Shown piece after piece: positions 46,396-54,343 of a DNA stretch of 64,000 bases. The translations under genes were made by a program, and so were the position numbers. Every line of letters starts with the position of its first letter. Within the stretch, counting starts at the first letter, position 1. The notes below the pieces were generated by a model. The model searched no databases. It worked only from the letters and a program-made list of their open reading frames with translations, and had not been told where the DNA came from. The DNA comes from Pararhodobacter zhoushanensis (GTDB lineage: Bacteria; Pseudomonadota; Alphaproteobacteria; Rhodobacterales; Rhodobacteraceae). The stretch spans positions 1-64,000 of the forward strand of contig NZ_REEZ01000015.1 in assembly GCF_003990445.1 (NCBI RefSeq), in the 5' to 3' direction.

Positions 46396-46829
46396 GTCTG
46401 ATTTCCTTTCGGTACAAGTAAGCAAGTAAGAATCGCGGCAAAAGCAGCCAACGACAGATAAGGGATGGGTAGCCCGAATATCATCTGCGACGGGCCACTG
46501 CAGGATGGTCCATCTGCTGTGCAGGGAACGATCGCCTCGGGCACGATCCCGAGATAAAGACCCGCGTGCCACCCCGCCAATGCAAGACCTGCGAGCGTCA
46601 ACGGTACGGCGTAAGGTCGTGCTACGCCGTCGCCGCGCCACATCGACAAACCAAGGATCGGCACAAGTGGAAACATCGCGATGCGCTGATACCAGCACAG
46701 GGTACAGGGCATCTGGCCCATCACCTCGCCAATGAACAGCGCACCCAGTGTGGCTGCAAGCGCGATCAGAAACGCGGCAAGGAGGAGAATGTCTTCGCGT
46801 GAAAGTGCCTGTGATTCAGGTTTGGTCAT
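46392..46829 (-). CDS. dsbB: DsbB, disulfide bond formation protein B
   Basis: 145 aa from ATG 46829, overlapping lspA by 14 bp. Four membrane segments. First periplasmic loop has PCTLCWYQR (CxxC), second has PCTADGPSC, the Cys pair that oxidises DsbA. Transfers electrons to quinone. Confidence 0.9.
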   Translation of the reverse strand: MTKPESQALSREDILLLAAFLIALAATLGALFIGEVMGQMPCTLCWYQRIAMFPLVPILGLSMWRGDGVARPYAVPLTLAGLALAGWHAGLYLGIVPEAIVPCTADGPSCSGPSQMIFGLPIPYLSLAAFAAILTCLLVPKGNQT

Positions 46830-47301
46830 CGGCGGATCCCTTTCGGCTGCGTAAGGGGATGGCCGTTGCGATGATGCACATTGCGCCCAGAAAAATTGCG
46901 ATATCTGCAAGGTTGAACGTCGGCCAGTGCCAGTCTCGCCAATAGAAATCAAGGAAGTCGGTCACTGCCCCCTGTCGCACCCGGTCAATGATATTGCCAA
47001 GCGACCCGCCGACGATCAGCGCAAAACCCGCGCGCTCCAAGGGATGCCGCGACCGAAACGCCACAACAGCCAAACCCAGCGTCAACACGCCCGTCAGTCC
47101 GGCCATGACCAAGGGCTTGCCAGACATGACGCCCGACAACATGCCGAAGCTCGCTCCTTCGTTGAAGCCAAGCGTGAGGTTGAAGCCGGGTAGAATCGAA
47201 AAGGGCATGTCAGCCGAAAGCAGCGACAATGCAAGAGCCTTAGTCACCTGATCGGCAACCGCAGCGACGGCGATCACAAACAGCATCAGGGGCGTTTTCA
47301 T
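46816..47301 (-). CDS. lspA: LspA, lipoprotein signal peptidase
   Basis: 161 aa from ATG 47301. Four membrane segments; catalytic Asp pair in GGSLGNIIDRV and FNLADIAIF, the LspA signature. Cleaves prolipoproteins after lipidation. A second copy of this essential enzyme in a metal-resistance operon resembles the fused or linked lspA genes of lead/cadmium operons (pbrBC type). Overlaps the methyltransferase start by four bases. Confidence 0.92.
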   Translation of the reverse strand: MKTPLMLFVIAVAAVADQVTKALALSLLSADMPFSILPGFNLTLGFNEGASFGMLSGVMSGKPLVMAGLTGVLTLGLAVVAFRSRHPLERAGFALIVGGSLGNIIDRVRQGAVTDFLDFYWRDWHWPTFNLADIAIFLGAMCIIATAIPLRSRKGSADDQT

Positions 47302-47921
47302 GATGCCTCCTTTCGGGGCAGCCCGATCCATCGCGGTACGGACCTCATATAGGCATCGTATTCGGACCCGATCGCCGCGCGCAGTGCGGTTTCTTCGGAT
47401 CGGACCTGTGCAGAGGCCAACCGGATAAAGAGCAGCGGTGCCACGGCCGTTGGCAGTGATGGGATAGCCAAGGCAACACCGATTAGCAGTAAGAATTGTC
47501 CGACAAAGGTCGGGTTGCGGCTGAACTTGAAGATACCACCTGACACGAGATCTCCGGCTGCACCTTCTTTGACACCCACACGCCAAGAGGCACCCATCGA
47601 AAGCTGTGCCACCACAGCAATCAGGGCACCGCTACCCGCGAGAGTGATACCCAGAGTGCCGAGCACAGGAAAGCGGCCTTCCGTCCAAAGCGGGTCTAGT
47701 CTTTGCAACAGAGGTAGGGTCATCCAGACGAGCGGTCCAAAGAGGGCCATGGAGAAGGCAGCACGGTAACCCAGAGCGGCTAGTCGGTCGTGACCACCAG
47801 ACTGTCCGATGAGCCAGACCTGCTTTCCAGCGGCCTTGGCGGCGCGATAAGTGCCCCAGTAGAAAAGCGCAAGATATGCGAGCAGAACAGCAAGCGCCGC
47901 CCAGCCAAACCAAGTGTTCAT
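47298..47921 (-). CDS. isoprenylcysteine methyltransferase-family membrane protein (copy 1)
   Basis: 207 aa with five or so hydrophobic segments. LVSGGIFKFSRNPTFVGQ followed by EETALRAAIGSEYDAYMRSVPRWIG matches the ICMT/PEMT SAM-binding C-terminal region. Such genes are frequent in bacterial metal-resistance operons, role unknown. Coupled to lspA and one base from the second copy. Confidence 0.82.
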   Translation of the reverse strand: MNTWFGWAALAVLLAYLALFYWGTYRAAKAAGKQVWLIGQSGGHDRLAALGYRAAFSMALFGPLVWMTLPLLQRLDPLWTEGRFPVLGTLGITLAGSGALIAVVAQLSMGASWRVGVKEGAAGDLVSGGIFKFSRNPTFVGQFLLLIGVALAIPSLPTAVAPLLFIRLASAQVRSEETALRAAIGSEYDAYMRSVPRWIGLPRKEAS

Positions 47922-47922
47922 G

Positions 47923-48516
47923 TCAGGATCCTTGTCTTTCGTCCACGCGCGGCCATCCGAGAAAGCGCGCGGTTCTTAATTTATAGGCGGCGAATTCGGC
48001 GCCGTGGCTGCGCTCGAGAGCGCGCTCCTCGAGAAAAACAGCGAAAATGTAAAACCCGGCCCAGACGGCGAGGGCCGCCATAATCGGGGCTTTGGGCAAC
48101 AAGATTGCCCAACCGGCGAGACCCATCCAGGTAGCGACATAGACGGGGTTACGACTGAACCGAAACCAACCGCCTTCTTGCAATGCCCCGTCCTGGCCAA
48201 AGGCTACGCACCAGCCAAGTTGCAGAGTCGCATGCACCGCGATCCCAAATCCGAGGATCAGCAGGACAATACCGATCCAGAAGCCTGGCATGCCGGGGCT
48301 AGGCGCGACCTCTGGAATGACCAGCAGCGAGACAACGATCAGGCCCCAAAACAAGATCCTGAACGGCCAGATGAACTTCGCGTATACAGGGCCATTGCGG
48401 TTCTTTGGGGGCCACAATTGCGCGGTGGGATCAAGCATTGCGCGAACCGAACGCACCAGCAAATAGGCGCCTGCAACGAAGGGAATCCATTCCAGTTCCG
48501 TTGGCAATTGCAGCAT
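47923..48516 (-). CDS. isoprenylcysteine methyltransferase-family membrane protein (copy 2)
   Basis: 197 aa. About five hydrophobic segments and the same C-terminal pattern: GWFRFSRNPVYVATWMGLAG, then EERALERSHGAEFAAYKLRTARFLG. Paralogue of the previous gene in family but different in sequence. Stands three bases after cadA. Confidence 0.82.
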   Translation of the reverse strand: MLQLPTELEWIPFVAGAYLLVRSVRAMLDPTAQLWPPKNRNGPVYAKFIWPFRILFWGLIVVSLLVIPEVAPSPGMPGFWIGIVLLILGFGIAVHATLQLGWCVAFGQDGALQEGGWFRFSRNPVYVATWMGLAGWAILLPKAPIMAALAVWAGFYIFAVFLEERALERSHGAEFAAYKLRTARFLGWPRVDERQGS

Positions 48517-48519
48517 CTC

Positions 48520-50772
48520 TTAACTCTCGCCTTCCGGATTGAAACGCAAGAGCCGCAAGGCGTTCAGCGTGACAAGAACCGTTGCGCCGGTATCGGCCAT
48601 GATCGCCAGCCATAGGCCGGTGATGCCAAAGACCGAAGTCACAAGGAACACGGCTTTCAGCCCTAGCGCGATGGTCACGTTCTGGCGGATATTGGCCATC
48701 GCCCCACGGGCCAACCGGATCGTGGCGGAGATGTCCGTTACCTTGTCGCGCAGGATCGCTGCGTCAGCGGTTTCCAGCGCCACGTCAGTGCCCGATCCCA
48801 TCGCCACGCCGACGCTGGCCTGTTTCAGCGCCGGGGCATCGTTGATGCCGTCGCCAATCATCATCACGCCGCCATTGGCGCTCATGGTTTTGATCGCGTC
48901 CAGCTTGTCCTCGGGCATCATGTCGGCTTTGAACTCCATGCCCAGCCCACCCGCGATGGCGGCGGCGGTCCGCGCGTTGTCGCCCGTCAGCATGACCGAG
49001 GTGACGCCAAGCCGCTTCAACTGCGCAACCGCCACGCTGGCATCCGCGCGCGGTTCATCGCGCATGGCAATCAGGCCCAATGGCTTGTGCTCACGGAACA
49101 CCGCAACAGCCGTCTTGCCTTCGGTCTCAAAAACCGCTGCCTGCTGGACGCCCTTGTCATCCAGTCCACCGTTTTCCGAAGCATGGCGCGGCGACGCAAC
49201 CCAGGCAAGTGCACCGTCCACCTCGGCCGAGACGCCCTTGCCGATCAACACCCTCGCGTCTTTGGACGGCAGCAGGGCAATGCCTTCATCCTGCGCCTTG
49301 TTTAGGATCGCCATGGCAAGCGGGTGGCTGGACCCAGCTTCGACACCGGCGGCGACGGCCAGAAGCTCGGCCTCGGAGGTCGCCCCAAAGGGGACCACAT
49401 CTGTTACCACGGGCCGCCCGTGGGTTAGCGTTCCGGTCTTATCAAAGGCCACCTGCTTTACGCTAGCTGCTGCCTCGATCACCGCGCCGCCCTTCATCAA
49501 CAGCCCACGCCGTGCACCCGTTGACAGCGCCGAGGCGATGGACGCCGGGACCGAGATTACCAGCGCACAAGGGCATCCGATCAGCAATAGCGCCAAACCA
49601 CGATAGACCCAGGTATCCCATGGCTGACCGAACGCCAGCGGTGGCACCAACACTACCAGCGCGGCGACTAAGACGATGGCGGGCATGTACCAGCGACTAA
49701 ACCGGTCAATGAACCGCTCGGTTGGGGCGCGTGCCTCTTCGGCGTCCTCGACCAATCGGATGATGCGGGCGATGGTGTTGTCCTCGGCTGCCTTGGTCAC
49801 GGTTACCCGCAACGCGGCCTCGGTGTTGATGGATCCGGCAAACACGCTATCGCCGGGGCCTTTGGTGACTGGCACGCTTTCGCCGGTGACCGGGCTGTCG
49901 TCGACGCCCGAGATTCCTTCGGCGATCTCGCCATCCGCCGGAACGCGGTCACCAGGGCGCACCAGCACCGTCTGACCAACGCTCAAGCTGGCGGCAGGCA
50001 CTTCGCGTGTCACGCCGTCGACCTCAAGCAGCGCTGTCTTGGGCACCAGATTGGCCAGCGCCCGAATGCCGTCTCGCGCCTTGCCAGCGGCGACGCCTTC
50101 CAGAACCTCGCCTACCGCAAAGAGGAACACGACAAGCGCCGCTTCCTCGGCCGCACCGATGAATAGCGCACCAATCGCAGCCACGGTCATCAAGCTTTCA
50201 ATGCTGAAAGGCTGGCCAAGTCGCAGCGCGGCGAAAGCGCGTCTGGCTACGGGTGCGACACCGATCAGGCAGGCCGCGATGAAAGGCCAAGCCCCAAGCG
50301 CCGGGGTCAAGAACTCCACGATCCAAGCCAGCCCCAGAAGCATCGCCGTGAAGATCACCAGCCTGCCCTTGCCTGTCTGATACCAGCTTTTTCCCTTATC
50401 GGCAGGATCATCATGAACATGGCCGGGACTGCCGTGGCCGGAATCGGATTTGACAGACGACTTGGGCGAGTGATCATGTTCGTGATCATGAGACTCCTCG
50501 GACCCGGCACCCGGCAGAACGAATTCCTTCTTCGCTCCGGCAGTGCGTGTCGCGATCCCGTAGCCAAGAGACTTTACAACACCCTCGATCTTGTCACGAC
50601 CGGTCTTCGTTTCGTCCAGCCTCAGGCGCAGGCGTTCAGACATCAGGCCCACCTCGACATCGCTGACACCGGGTAGCCGTCCGACAGCGTCCTTGACCTT
50701 GCTGGCACAGGATCCGCAATCCATCCCAGAGACCGTCCAGTCGCAGGTTGCTTCGTTCTCAGGGTTTGTCAT
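48520..50772 (-). CDS. cadA: CadA/ZntA, heavy-metal P-type ATPase
   Basis: 750 aa from ATG 50772. N-terminal HMA domain with GMDCGSCASKV (CxxC at C19/C22), then a His-rich stretch (HDHEHDH). Membrane CPC in GCPCALVISVPAS, DKTGTLTHG phosphorylation site, and MIGDGINDAPAL hinge. CPC with the His-rich tail fits Zn/Cd/Pb efflux. First gene of the operon cadA-icmt-icmt-lspA-dsbB-dsbA, divergent from a MerR-type regulator. Confidence 0.93.
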   Translation of the reverse strand: MTNPENEATCDWTVSGMDCGSCASKVKDAVGRLPGVSDVEVGLMSERLRLRLDETKTGRDKIEGVVKSLGYGIATRTAGAKKEFVLPGAGSEESHDHEHDHSPKSSVKSDSGHGSPGHVHDDPADKGKSWYQTGKGRLVIFTAMLLGLAWIVEFLTPALGAWPFIAACLIGVAPVARRAFAALRLGQPFSIESLMTVAAIGALFIGAAEEAALVVFLFAVGEVLEGVAAGKARDGIRALANLVPKTALLEVDGVTREVPAASLSVGQTVLVRPGDRVPADGEIAEGISGVDDSPVTGESVPVTKGPGDSVFAGSINTEAALRVTVTKAAEDNTIARIIRLVEDAEEARAPTERFIDRFSRWYMPAIVLVAALVVLVPPLAFGQPWDTWVYRGLALLLIGCPCALVISVPASIASALSTGARRGLLMKGGAVIEAAASVKQVAFDKTGTLTHGRPVVTDVVPFGATSEAELLAVAAGVEAGSSHPLAMAILNKAQDEGIALLPSKDARVLIGKGVSAEVDGALAWVASPRHASENGGLDDKGVQQAAVFETEGKTAVAVFREHKPLGLIAMRDEPRADASVAVAQLKRLGVTSVMLTGDNARTAAAIAGGLGMEFKADMMPEDKLDAIKTMSANGGVMMIGDGINDAPALKQASVGVAMGSGTDVALETADAAILRDKVTDISATIRLARGAMANIRQNVTIALGLKAVFLVTSVFGITGLWLAIMADTGATVLVTLNALRLLRFNPEGES

Positions 50773-50823
50773 CGCAGTCCTCTTCAACGGGTCATTGCCT
50801 TCATCGAATCAGATATCTAATGT

Positions 50824-50838
50824 CTCTAGTAACTATAG
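50824..50838. promoter_or_regulatory. MerR-type operator
   Basis: CTCTAGTAACTATAG, a dyad typical of CadR/PbrR/ZntR sites, in the divergent promoter between cadA (start 50772) and the MerR-family gene (start 50855). MerR regulators untwist the promoter spacer on metal binding. Confidence 0.7.
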
Positions 50839-50854
50839 CTTCAAGGGGAAATTG

Positions 50855-51295
50855 ATGCTGACCATCGGAAAGTTGGGTGCAAGTGCCGGGGTGAAGGTTC
50901 CGACCATCCGTTACTATGAACAGATCGGGCTCTTACCAGAGGCGGAACGCAGTTCGGGCAATCAGCGGCTTTATGGCCAGAAGGCATTGGAACGGCTGGC
51001 CTTCATCCGGCATGCGCGTGACCTCGGCTTCACGCTCGAGGCGATCCGTGACCTGCTCAGCCTGTCGGACAATCCCGACCAGCCCTGCGCCGCCGCAGAT
51101 GCCATCGCCAAGGCGCAATTGCTCGAGGTGGAAAGCCGCCTTGCTCGGCTAACGGCCCTGAAGGGGGAGTTGGAGCGCATGATTGTGCAATGCGCGGGCG
51201 GGCGGATCGCCGATTGCCGGGTCATTGAGATCCTTGGCGACCATTCCTTGTGTGCGACCGACCATCGCCATCCAAGAGGCGATGAGACGTCATGA
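50855..51295 (+). CDS. MerR-family metal-responsive regulator (CadR/ZntR type)
   Basis: 146 aa from ATG 50855 (AAGGGGAA upstream). [20 protein letters not shown] is the MerR HTH. Metal-site Cys at 78, 113, 121 and 133 resemble ZntR/CadR (C79, C114/115, C124 in ZntR), fitting Zn/Cd/Pb sensing. The stop overlaps ynfA (ATGA at 51292). Controls the divergent cadA operon. Confidence 0.9.
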   Translation: MLTIGKLGASAGVKVPTIRYYEQIGLLPEAERSSGNQRLYGQKALERLAFIRHARDLGFTLEAIRDLLSLSDNPDQPCAAADAIAKAQLLEVESRLARLTALKGELERMIVQCAGGRIADCRVIEILGDHSLCATDHRHPRGDETS

Positions 51296-51489
51296 CGTTG
51301 CCAGGAACCCTCGCAGTCTACGCTGTCGCTGCACTGACCGAAATCGCCGGTTGCTTCGCGGTGTGGAGCTGGATGCGGCTCGGCGCAAGCGCGCTGTGGC
51401 TCATTCCCGGTCTGGCCAGTCTTGCAGCCTTCGCCTGGCTCCTGACGCTTGCCCCTTCGGATCTCGCCGGACGTGCCTATGCCGCTTAG
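51292..51489 (+). pseudogene. ynfA: ynfA (UPF0060 membrane protein), truncated
   Basis: 65 codons ending at TAG 51487-51489. The frame matches the first 60% of YnfA (about 108 aa): [20 protein letters not shown] and [26 protein letters not shown], which in intact copies continues with YGG and two more membrane segments. The break falls just before the integrase-bearing segment, consistent with disruption by insertion. Coupled to the MerR gene. Confidence 0.85.
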
Positions 51490-51603
51490 CCGCACCATCC
51501 GGCGGCGGATCACGCCGGTGTGGAAGGCACTTCGACGGGAAGAAGCATGATGAACAAGTCCCGCGCTGGGCCCAACGCGCTGGTCGCAGCACGCTGGGCC
51601 GGA

Positions 51604-52869
51604 TCACGCGGAATGCCTGTCGCCCCGCGCCTCCGCATCATGAACCAGTCGGGGCTTCGGTCGGAACGCACTGGCCACGGCGTCAACACCCGCCCGCAAT
51701 GGCGAGTCCATCAAGTGTGCGTAACGCAAAGTGGTCTGCGTCTGGCTATGACCCAAGAGCTTGCCGATCATTTCCAGCGACGCCCCACCACTCACCAGCA
51801 GCGATGCGAACGTATGGCGCAGATCGTGGATGTGCACGTCCTGCAACCCGGTCTGCTTTTGGATCTGCGCCCAGAACCGGCGCACTTCCTGAACCGGCTG
51901 GCCCGGCGTGTCACCCGGGAAGAGCCACGGCGTGCCGCTCAGCACTAAAAGCTGGCGCTGACGCACAATGGCGGCAGTCTCATCAGAGATCGGCACACGA
52001 TGCACGCGGCGCTGTTTGGTCATGGTCGGCGGCTTCGACCAACTCAGGTGCTCGAGGTTAAACTGCTCGAACCGCGCCTGCCGCGCCTCGCCCAGCCGCG
52101 CCCCCGTCAACATACACATCCGGATGATATCCGCCGCGCGCCGGTCCTCGGCGGCATCCAGGGCGGCGGCAAGGCTGGCGATTTCCTCCTTGGACAGGAA
52201 TCTCTCACGCGGGGTTTCTATACGGCGATGGAAGCGCTGGGCAGGATTGTCCTCGCACCAGCCCCATTCCATCGCCAGCGTAAACATCTTGCGCAGAATT
52301 TCCCCGATGCGGTTGGCGCGAACCGGCGTGGCCTTCGCCCCCTGCAACTTGCGCGCCCGGTTGTTGGGCTTGTCCTTATGGGGCCGCGCCCGGCCTTCGG
52401 CCACTTTGTTCAAAAGCTTGTCGACATCGGTCGACGTGATCTCCGTCACCAGCTTTCTCCCCCAGACCGGGGCCACCATCTTTGACAACGCGGATCGTTG
52501 ATCGGCCGCATTGCGTTCGGCCAGTTTCGGCAGATGCTGGGCGCAGTAGCGCTCAATGAGATCGTTCACGCGAGGGGCTTCGCGCAACGCTCCGCGTTGG
52601 GCCAACGGGTCAGCGCCGGCATCGATCTCACGGCGGAGTTCCTTGGCCCGCTCGCGCGCCGCTGACACTGACCATTCCGGCCAGCGCCCAAAGGTCATCC
52701 GGCGCTGTCGTCCGGCATGACGGTAGTCGAGCGTGAAGGCCCGGCCACCGCCGCGGTAGATGCAGACAGCGAACCCGCGCAGGTCCGTGTCAAAAATCTG
52801 GTAGTCTCGCCCGGCGACGGGTTCGACCTCGCGGAGCAGTTTCTCGGTCAACTTTTGGCGCTCGGGCAT
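51604..52869 (-). CDS. tyrosine recombinase/integrase with DUF4102 arm-binding domain
   Basis: 421 aa from ATG 52869 (AGGACGG upstream); ATG 52890 is an alternative. Residues 1-90 form the DUF4102 arm-binding domain (DTDLRGFAVCIYRGG...TFGRWPEWSVSAARERA). Catalytic residues are all visible: Arg in LTGARLGEARQ, HDLRHTF, His in GHSQTQTTLRYAH and the Tyr there. P4-type integrase, expected to use a tRNA or similar 3' end as target. Its 3' end faces the truncated ynfA. Confidence 0.93.
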   Translation of the reverse strand: MPERQKLTEKLLREVEPVAGRDYQIFDTDLRGFAVCIYRGGGRAFTLDYRHAGRQRRMTFGRWPEWSVSAARERAKELRREIDAGADPLAQRGALREAPRVNDLIERYCAQHLPKLAERNAADQRSALSKMVAPVWGRKLVTEITSTDVDKLLNKVAEGRARPHKDKPNNRARKLQGAKATPVRANRIGEILRKMFTLAMEWGWCEDNPAQRFHRRIETPRERFLSKEEIASLAAALDAAEDRRAADIIRMCMLTGARLGEARQARFEQFNLEHLSWSKPPTMTKQRRVHRVPISDETAAIVRQRQLLVLSGTPWLFPGDTPGQPVQEVRRFWAQIQKQTGLQDVHIHDLRHTFASLLVSGGASLEMIGKLLGHSQTQTTLRYAHLMDSPLRAGVDAVASAFRPKPRLVHDAEARGDRHSA

Positions 52870-52890
52870 GGGTTCCGTCCTGTCTTGCAT

Positions 52891-53451
52891 CCGACATGAG
52901 GCGTGGTTTCGCCTAGACTGCAAGGCAAGCATGGCGACGTGGGTGGCGGGGAGGCAGAGAGTGGCGCAAAGGTCGCGGCCTTTGTGCCACCCCTTGTTTT
53001 ACAGGCGTTTCAGCACTGGAGGGAGTGGACGCGGGCGACAGCCAACTCGATACTTGGTCCCGATTTCCCGCGACTCAGTGCCAAAAGAGCTGAAATCAGC
53101 GCGCCTGACCGCATCAGGGTTGTAAATTCCCAATAAATTCAGGGGGTGGCGCGGTGGCGTGCCGGGTGCCACCCCCTCTTTGCCCGCCAATGCCGGTCAA
53201 TCCCCTGTAAATCCGGCTGTTCGCAGGTGTATGCAGTTTTGGCGCAATTGCCGACCGCAGGACCGCCCCCGACGCCATAGCCGCGCCCTCCCTCTTTGAT
53301 GCGAGATTCCCAATAAAATATGGGGTGGCACAAAGGCCGCGTCCTTTGCGCCACCCTCCGCCTTCCCGCCACCCCTGCCCCTCTGCGCTCACTGGTCTCT
53401 GCAAACGCCCCCCGACATCAACCGTCACGGGGCCAGGACAGGGAGACCCAC
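52891..53451. repeat. three similar hairpins between integrase and excisionase-like gene
   Basis: About 560 bp, no convincing gene. Three strong hairpins with GTGGC/GCCAC arms start at about 52961, 53142 and 53323, spaced 181 bp: GTGGCGCAAAGG...CCTTTGTGCCAC (52961-52990), GGGGGTGGC...GCCACCCCC (53142-53176) and GGGTGGCACAAAGG...CCTTTGCGCCACCC (53323-53356). The second and third are preceded by TTCCCAATAAA. May be recombinase arm or regulatory sites. Confidence 0.6.
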
Positions 53452-53709
53452 ATGCCGCATCTCGGATCGATGCCAGACCCGCAAGAAAAACCCCGCACGC
53501 TTCTGGTCGGCTGGATCAGTCGCATAGACCTCGCGCTGGAATTCGGCCTGTCGGTCGACACATTGCGCCGCTGGGAGGCGCAGCGGACGGGTCCGCCCTG
53601 CATCCGCGCCGGGCGCAAAGTCTATTACCGCCGCACTGCGGTCGAGCAATGGCTGGAAGAGCAGGAACTGAATGCGCCGCGGCGCCGTCGTGCGGGAGGG
53701 CGCCGTTGA
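53452..53709 (+). CDS. excisionase-like MerR/HTH_17 DNA-binding protein
   Basis: 85 aa from ATG 53452 (GGGAG upstream); the frame is open further upstream but without a start signal. LVGWISRIDLALEFGLSVDT and LRRWEAQRTGPPCIRAGRKVYYRR are the excisionase/AlpA-type HTH with the typical wing, followed by a basic tail. It may direct excision or act as a regulator for the integrase. Its stop overlaps the next ATG. Confidence 0.85.
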   Translation: MPHLGSMPDPQEKPRTLLVGWISRIDLALEFGLSVDTLRRWEAQRTGPPCIRAGRKVYYRRTAVEQWLEEQELNAPRRRRAGGRR

Positions 53710-53951
53710 TGCACGCCCTGCCCCATCAAGCCGTCTGGCCCGCCGACCGTCTGGCCGAAGCGCGCGCCGTCATCGCCGATGTCGCCCATCATTCCGATCA
53801 CCTGATCCGGCTCGCTTGCCATGTCCTCATCACACACGGCGAAACGTCCGCCGAGCGCAAACACGCTCGCATTCTCCTGGTGGTGATCGACGCACGGCGG
53901 CCGCTGCGCCGAGCCCAGCGCCAGGATGACGACGGGAGGGCTGAGCCATGA
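53709..53951 (+). CDS. small hypothetical phage protein
   Basis: 80 aa, ATG overlapping the previous stop and its own stop overlapping the VRR-NUC gene (ATGA at 53948). Helical, His/Arg-rich (DRLAEARAVIADVAHHSDHL). No domain recognised. Tight coupling on both sides supports that it is translated. Confidence 0.7.
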   Translation: MHALPHQAVWPADRLAEARAVIADVAHHSDHLIRLACHVLITHGETSAERKHARILLVVIDARRPLRRAQRQDDDGRAEP

Positions 53952-54343
53952 ACCGGCGCGCCACTCCCGAGGCTGATCTGCAACGCGCCGTGGTGCAGGC
54001 CCTGCGCCTCGCCCTGCCCCGCACAGCAATCATTCATCACTGCGCCAACGAGGTGACCGAGCCTAGCCCCCGTGGCGCTAAGCGACAGGCCATCCTCAAC
54101 GGCATGGGCGTTCATGCAGGCTCTGCCGATTTGATGGTCCTCTGCGACGGGCGCATCCTGTTTCTCGAGCTGAAGGCCCCGAAAGGTCGCCTGCGCCCAA
54201 CGCAGGAGGCGTTTCGCGATGCCGTGCTGGCGCAAGGTTTTGGCTGGGCCCTGGTGCGCAGCCTCGACGACGCGCTCGGCGCTCTGGCCGATCACGGTTT
54301 TACAACGCGCATTGTGCCACCCGTGCGGAGGTCCCCGTCATGA
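53948..54343 (+). CDS. VRR-NUC domain nuclease
   Basis: 131 aa. GVHAGSADLMVLCDG and FLELKAPKGRLRPTQ match the D...ExK core of the VRR-NUC PD-(D/E)xK family, common in phage replication or recombination modules next to helicases or initiators. Four-base overlaps with both neighbours. Confidence 0.88.
   Translation: MNRRATPEADLQRAVVQALRLALPRTAIIHHCANEVTEPSPRGAKRQAILNGMGVHAGSADLMVLCDGRILFLELKAPKGRLRPTQEAFRDAVLAQGFGWALVRSLDDALGALADHGFTTRIVPPVRRSPS

Noticed and set aside
52961-53356. CRISPR array
   Set aside because: Only three diverged hairpins, spaced 181 bp, without short identical repeats and uniform spacers; no cas genes.
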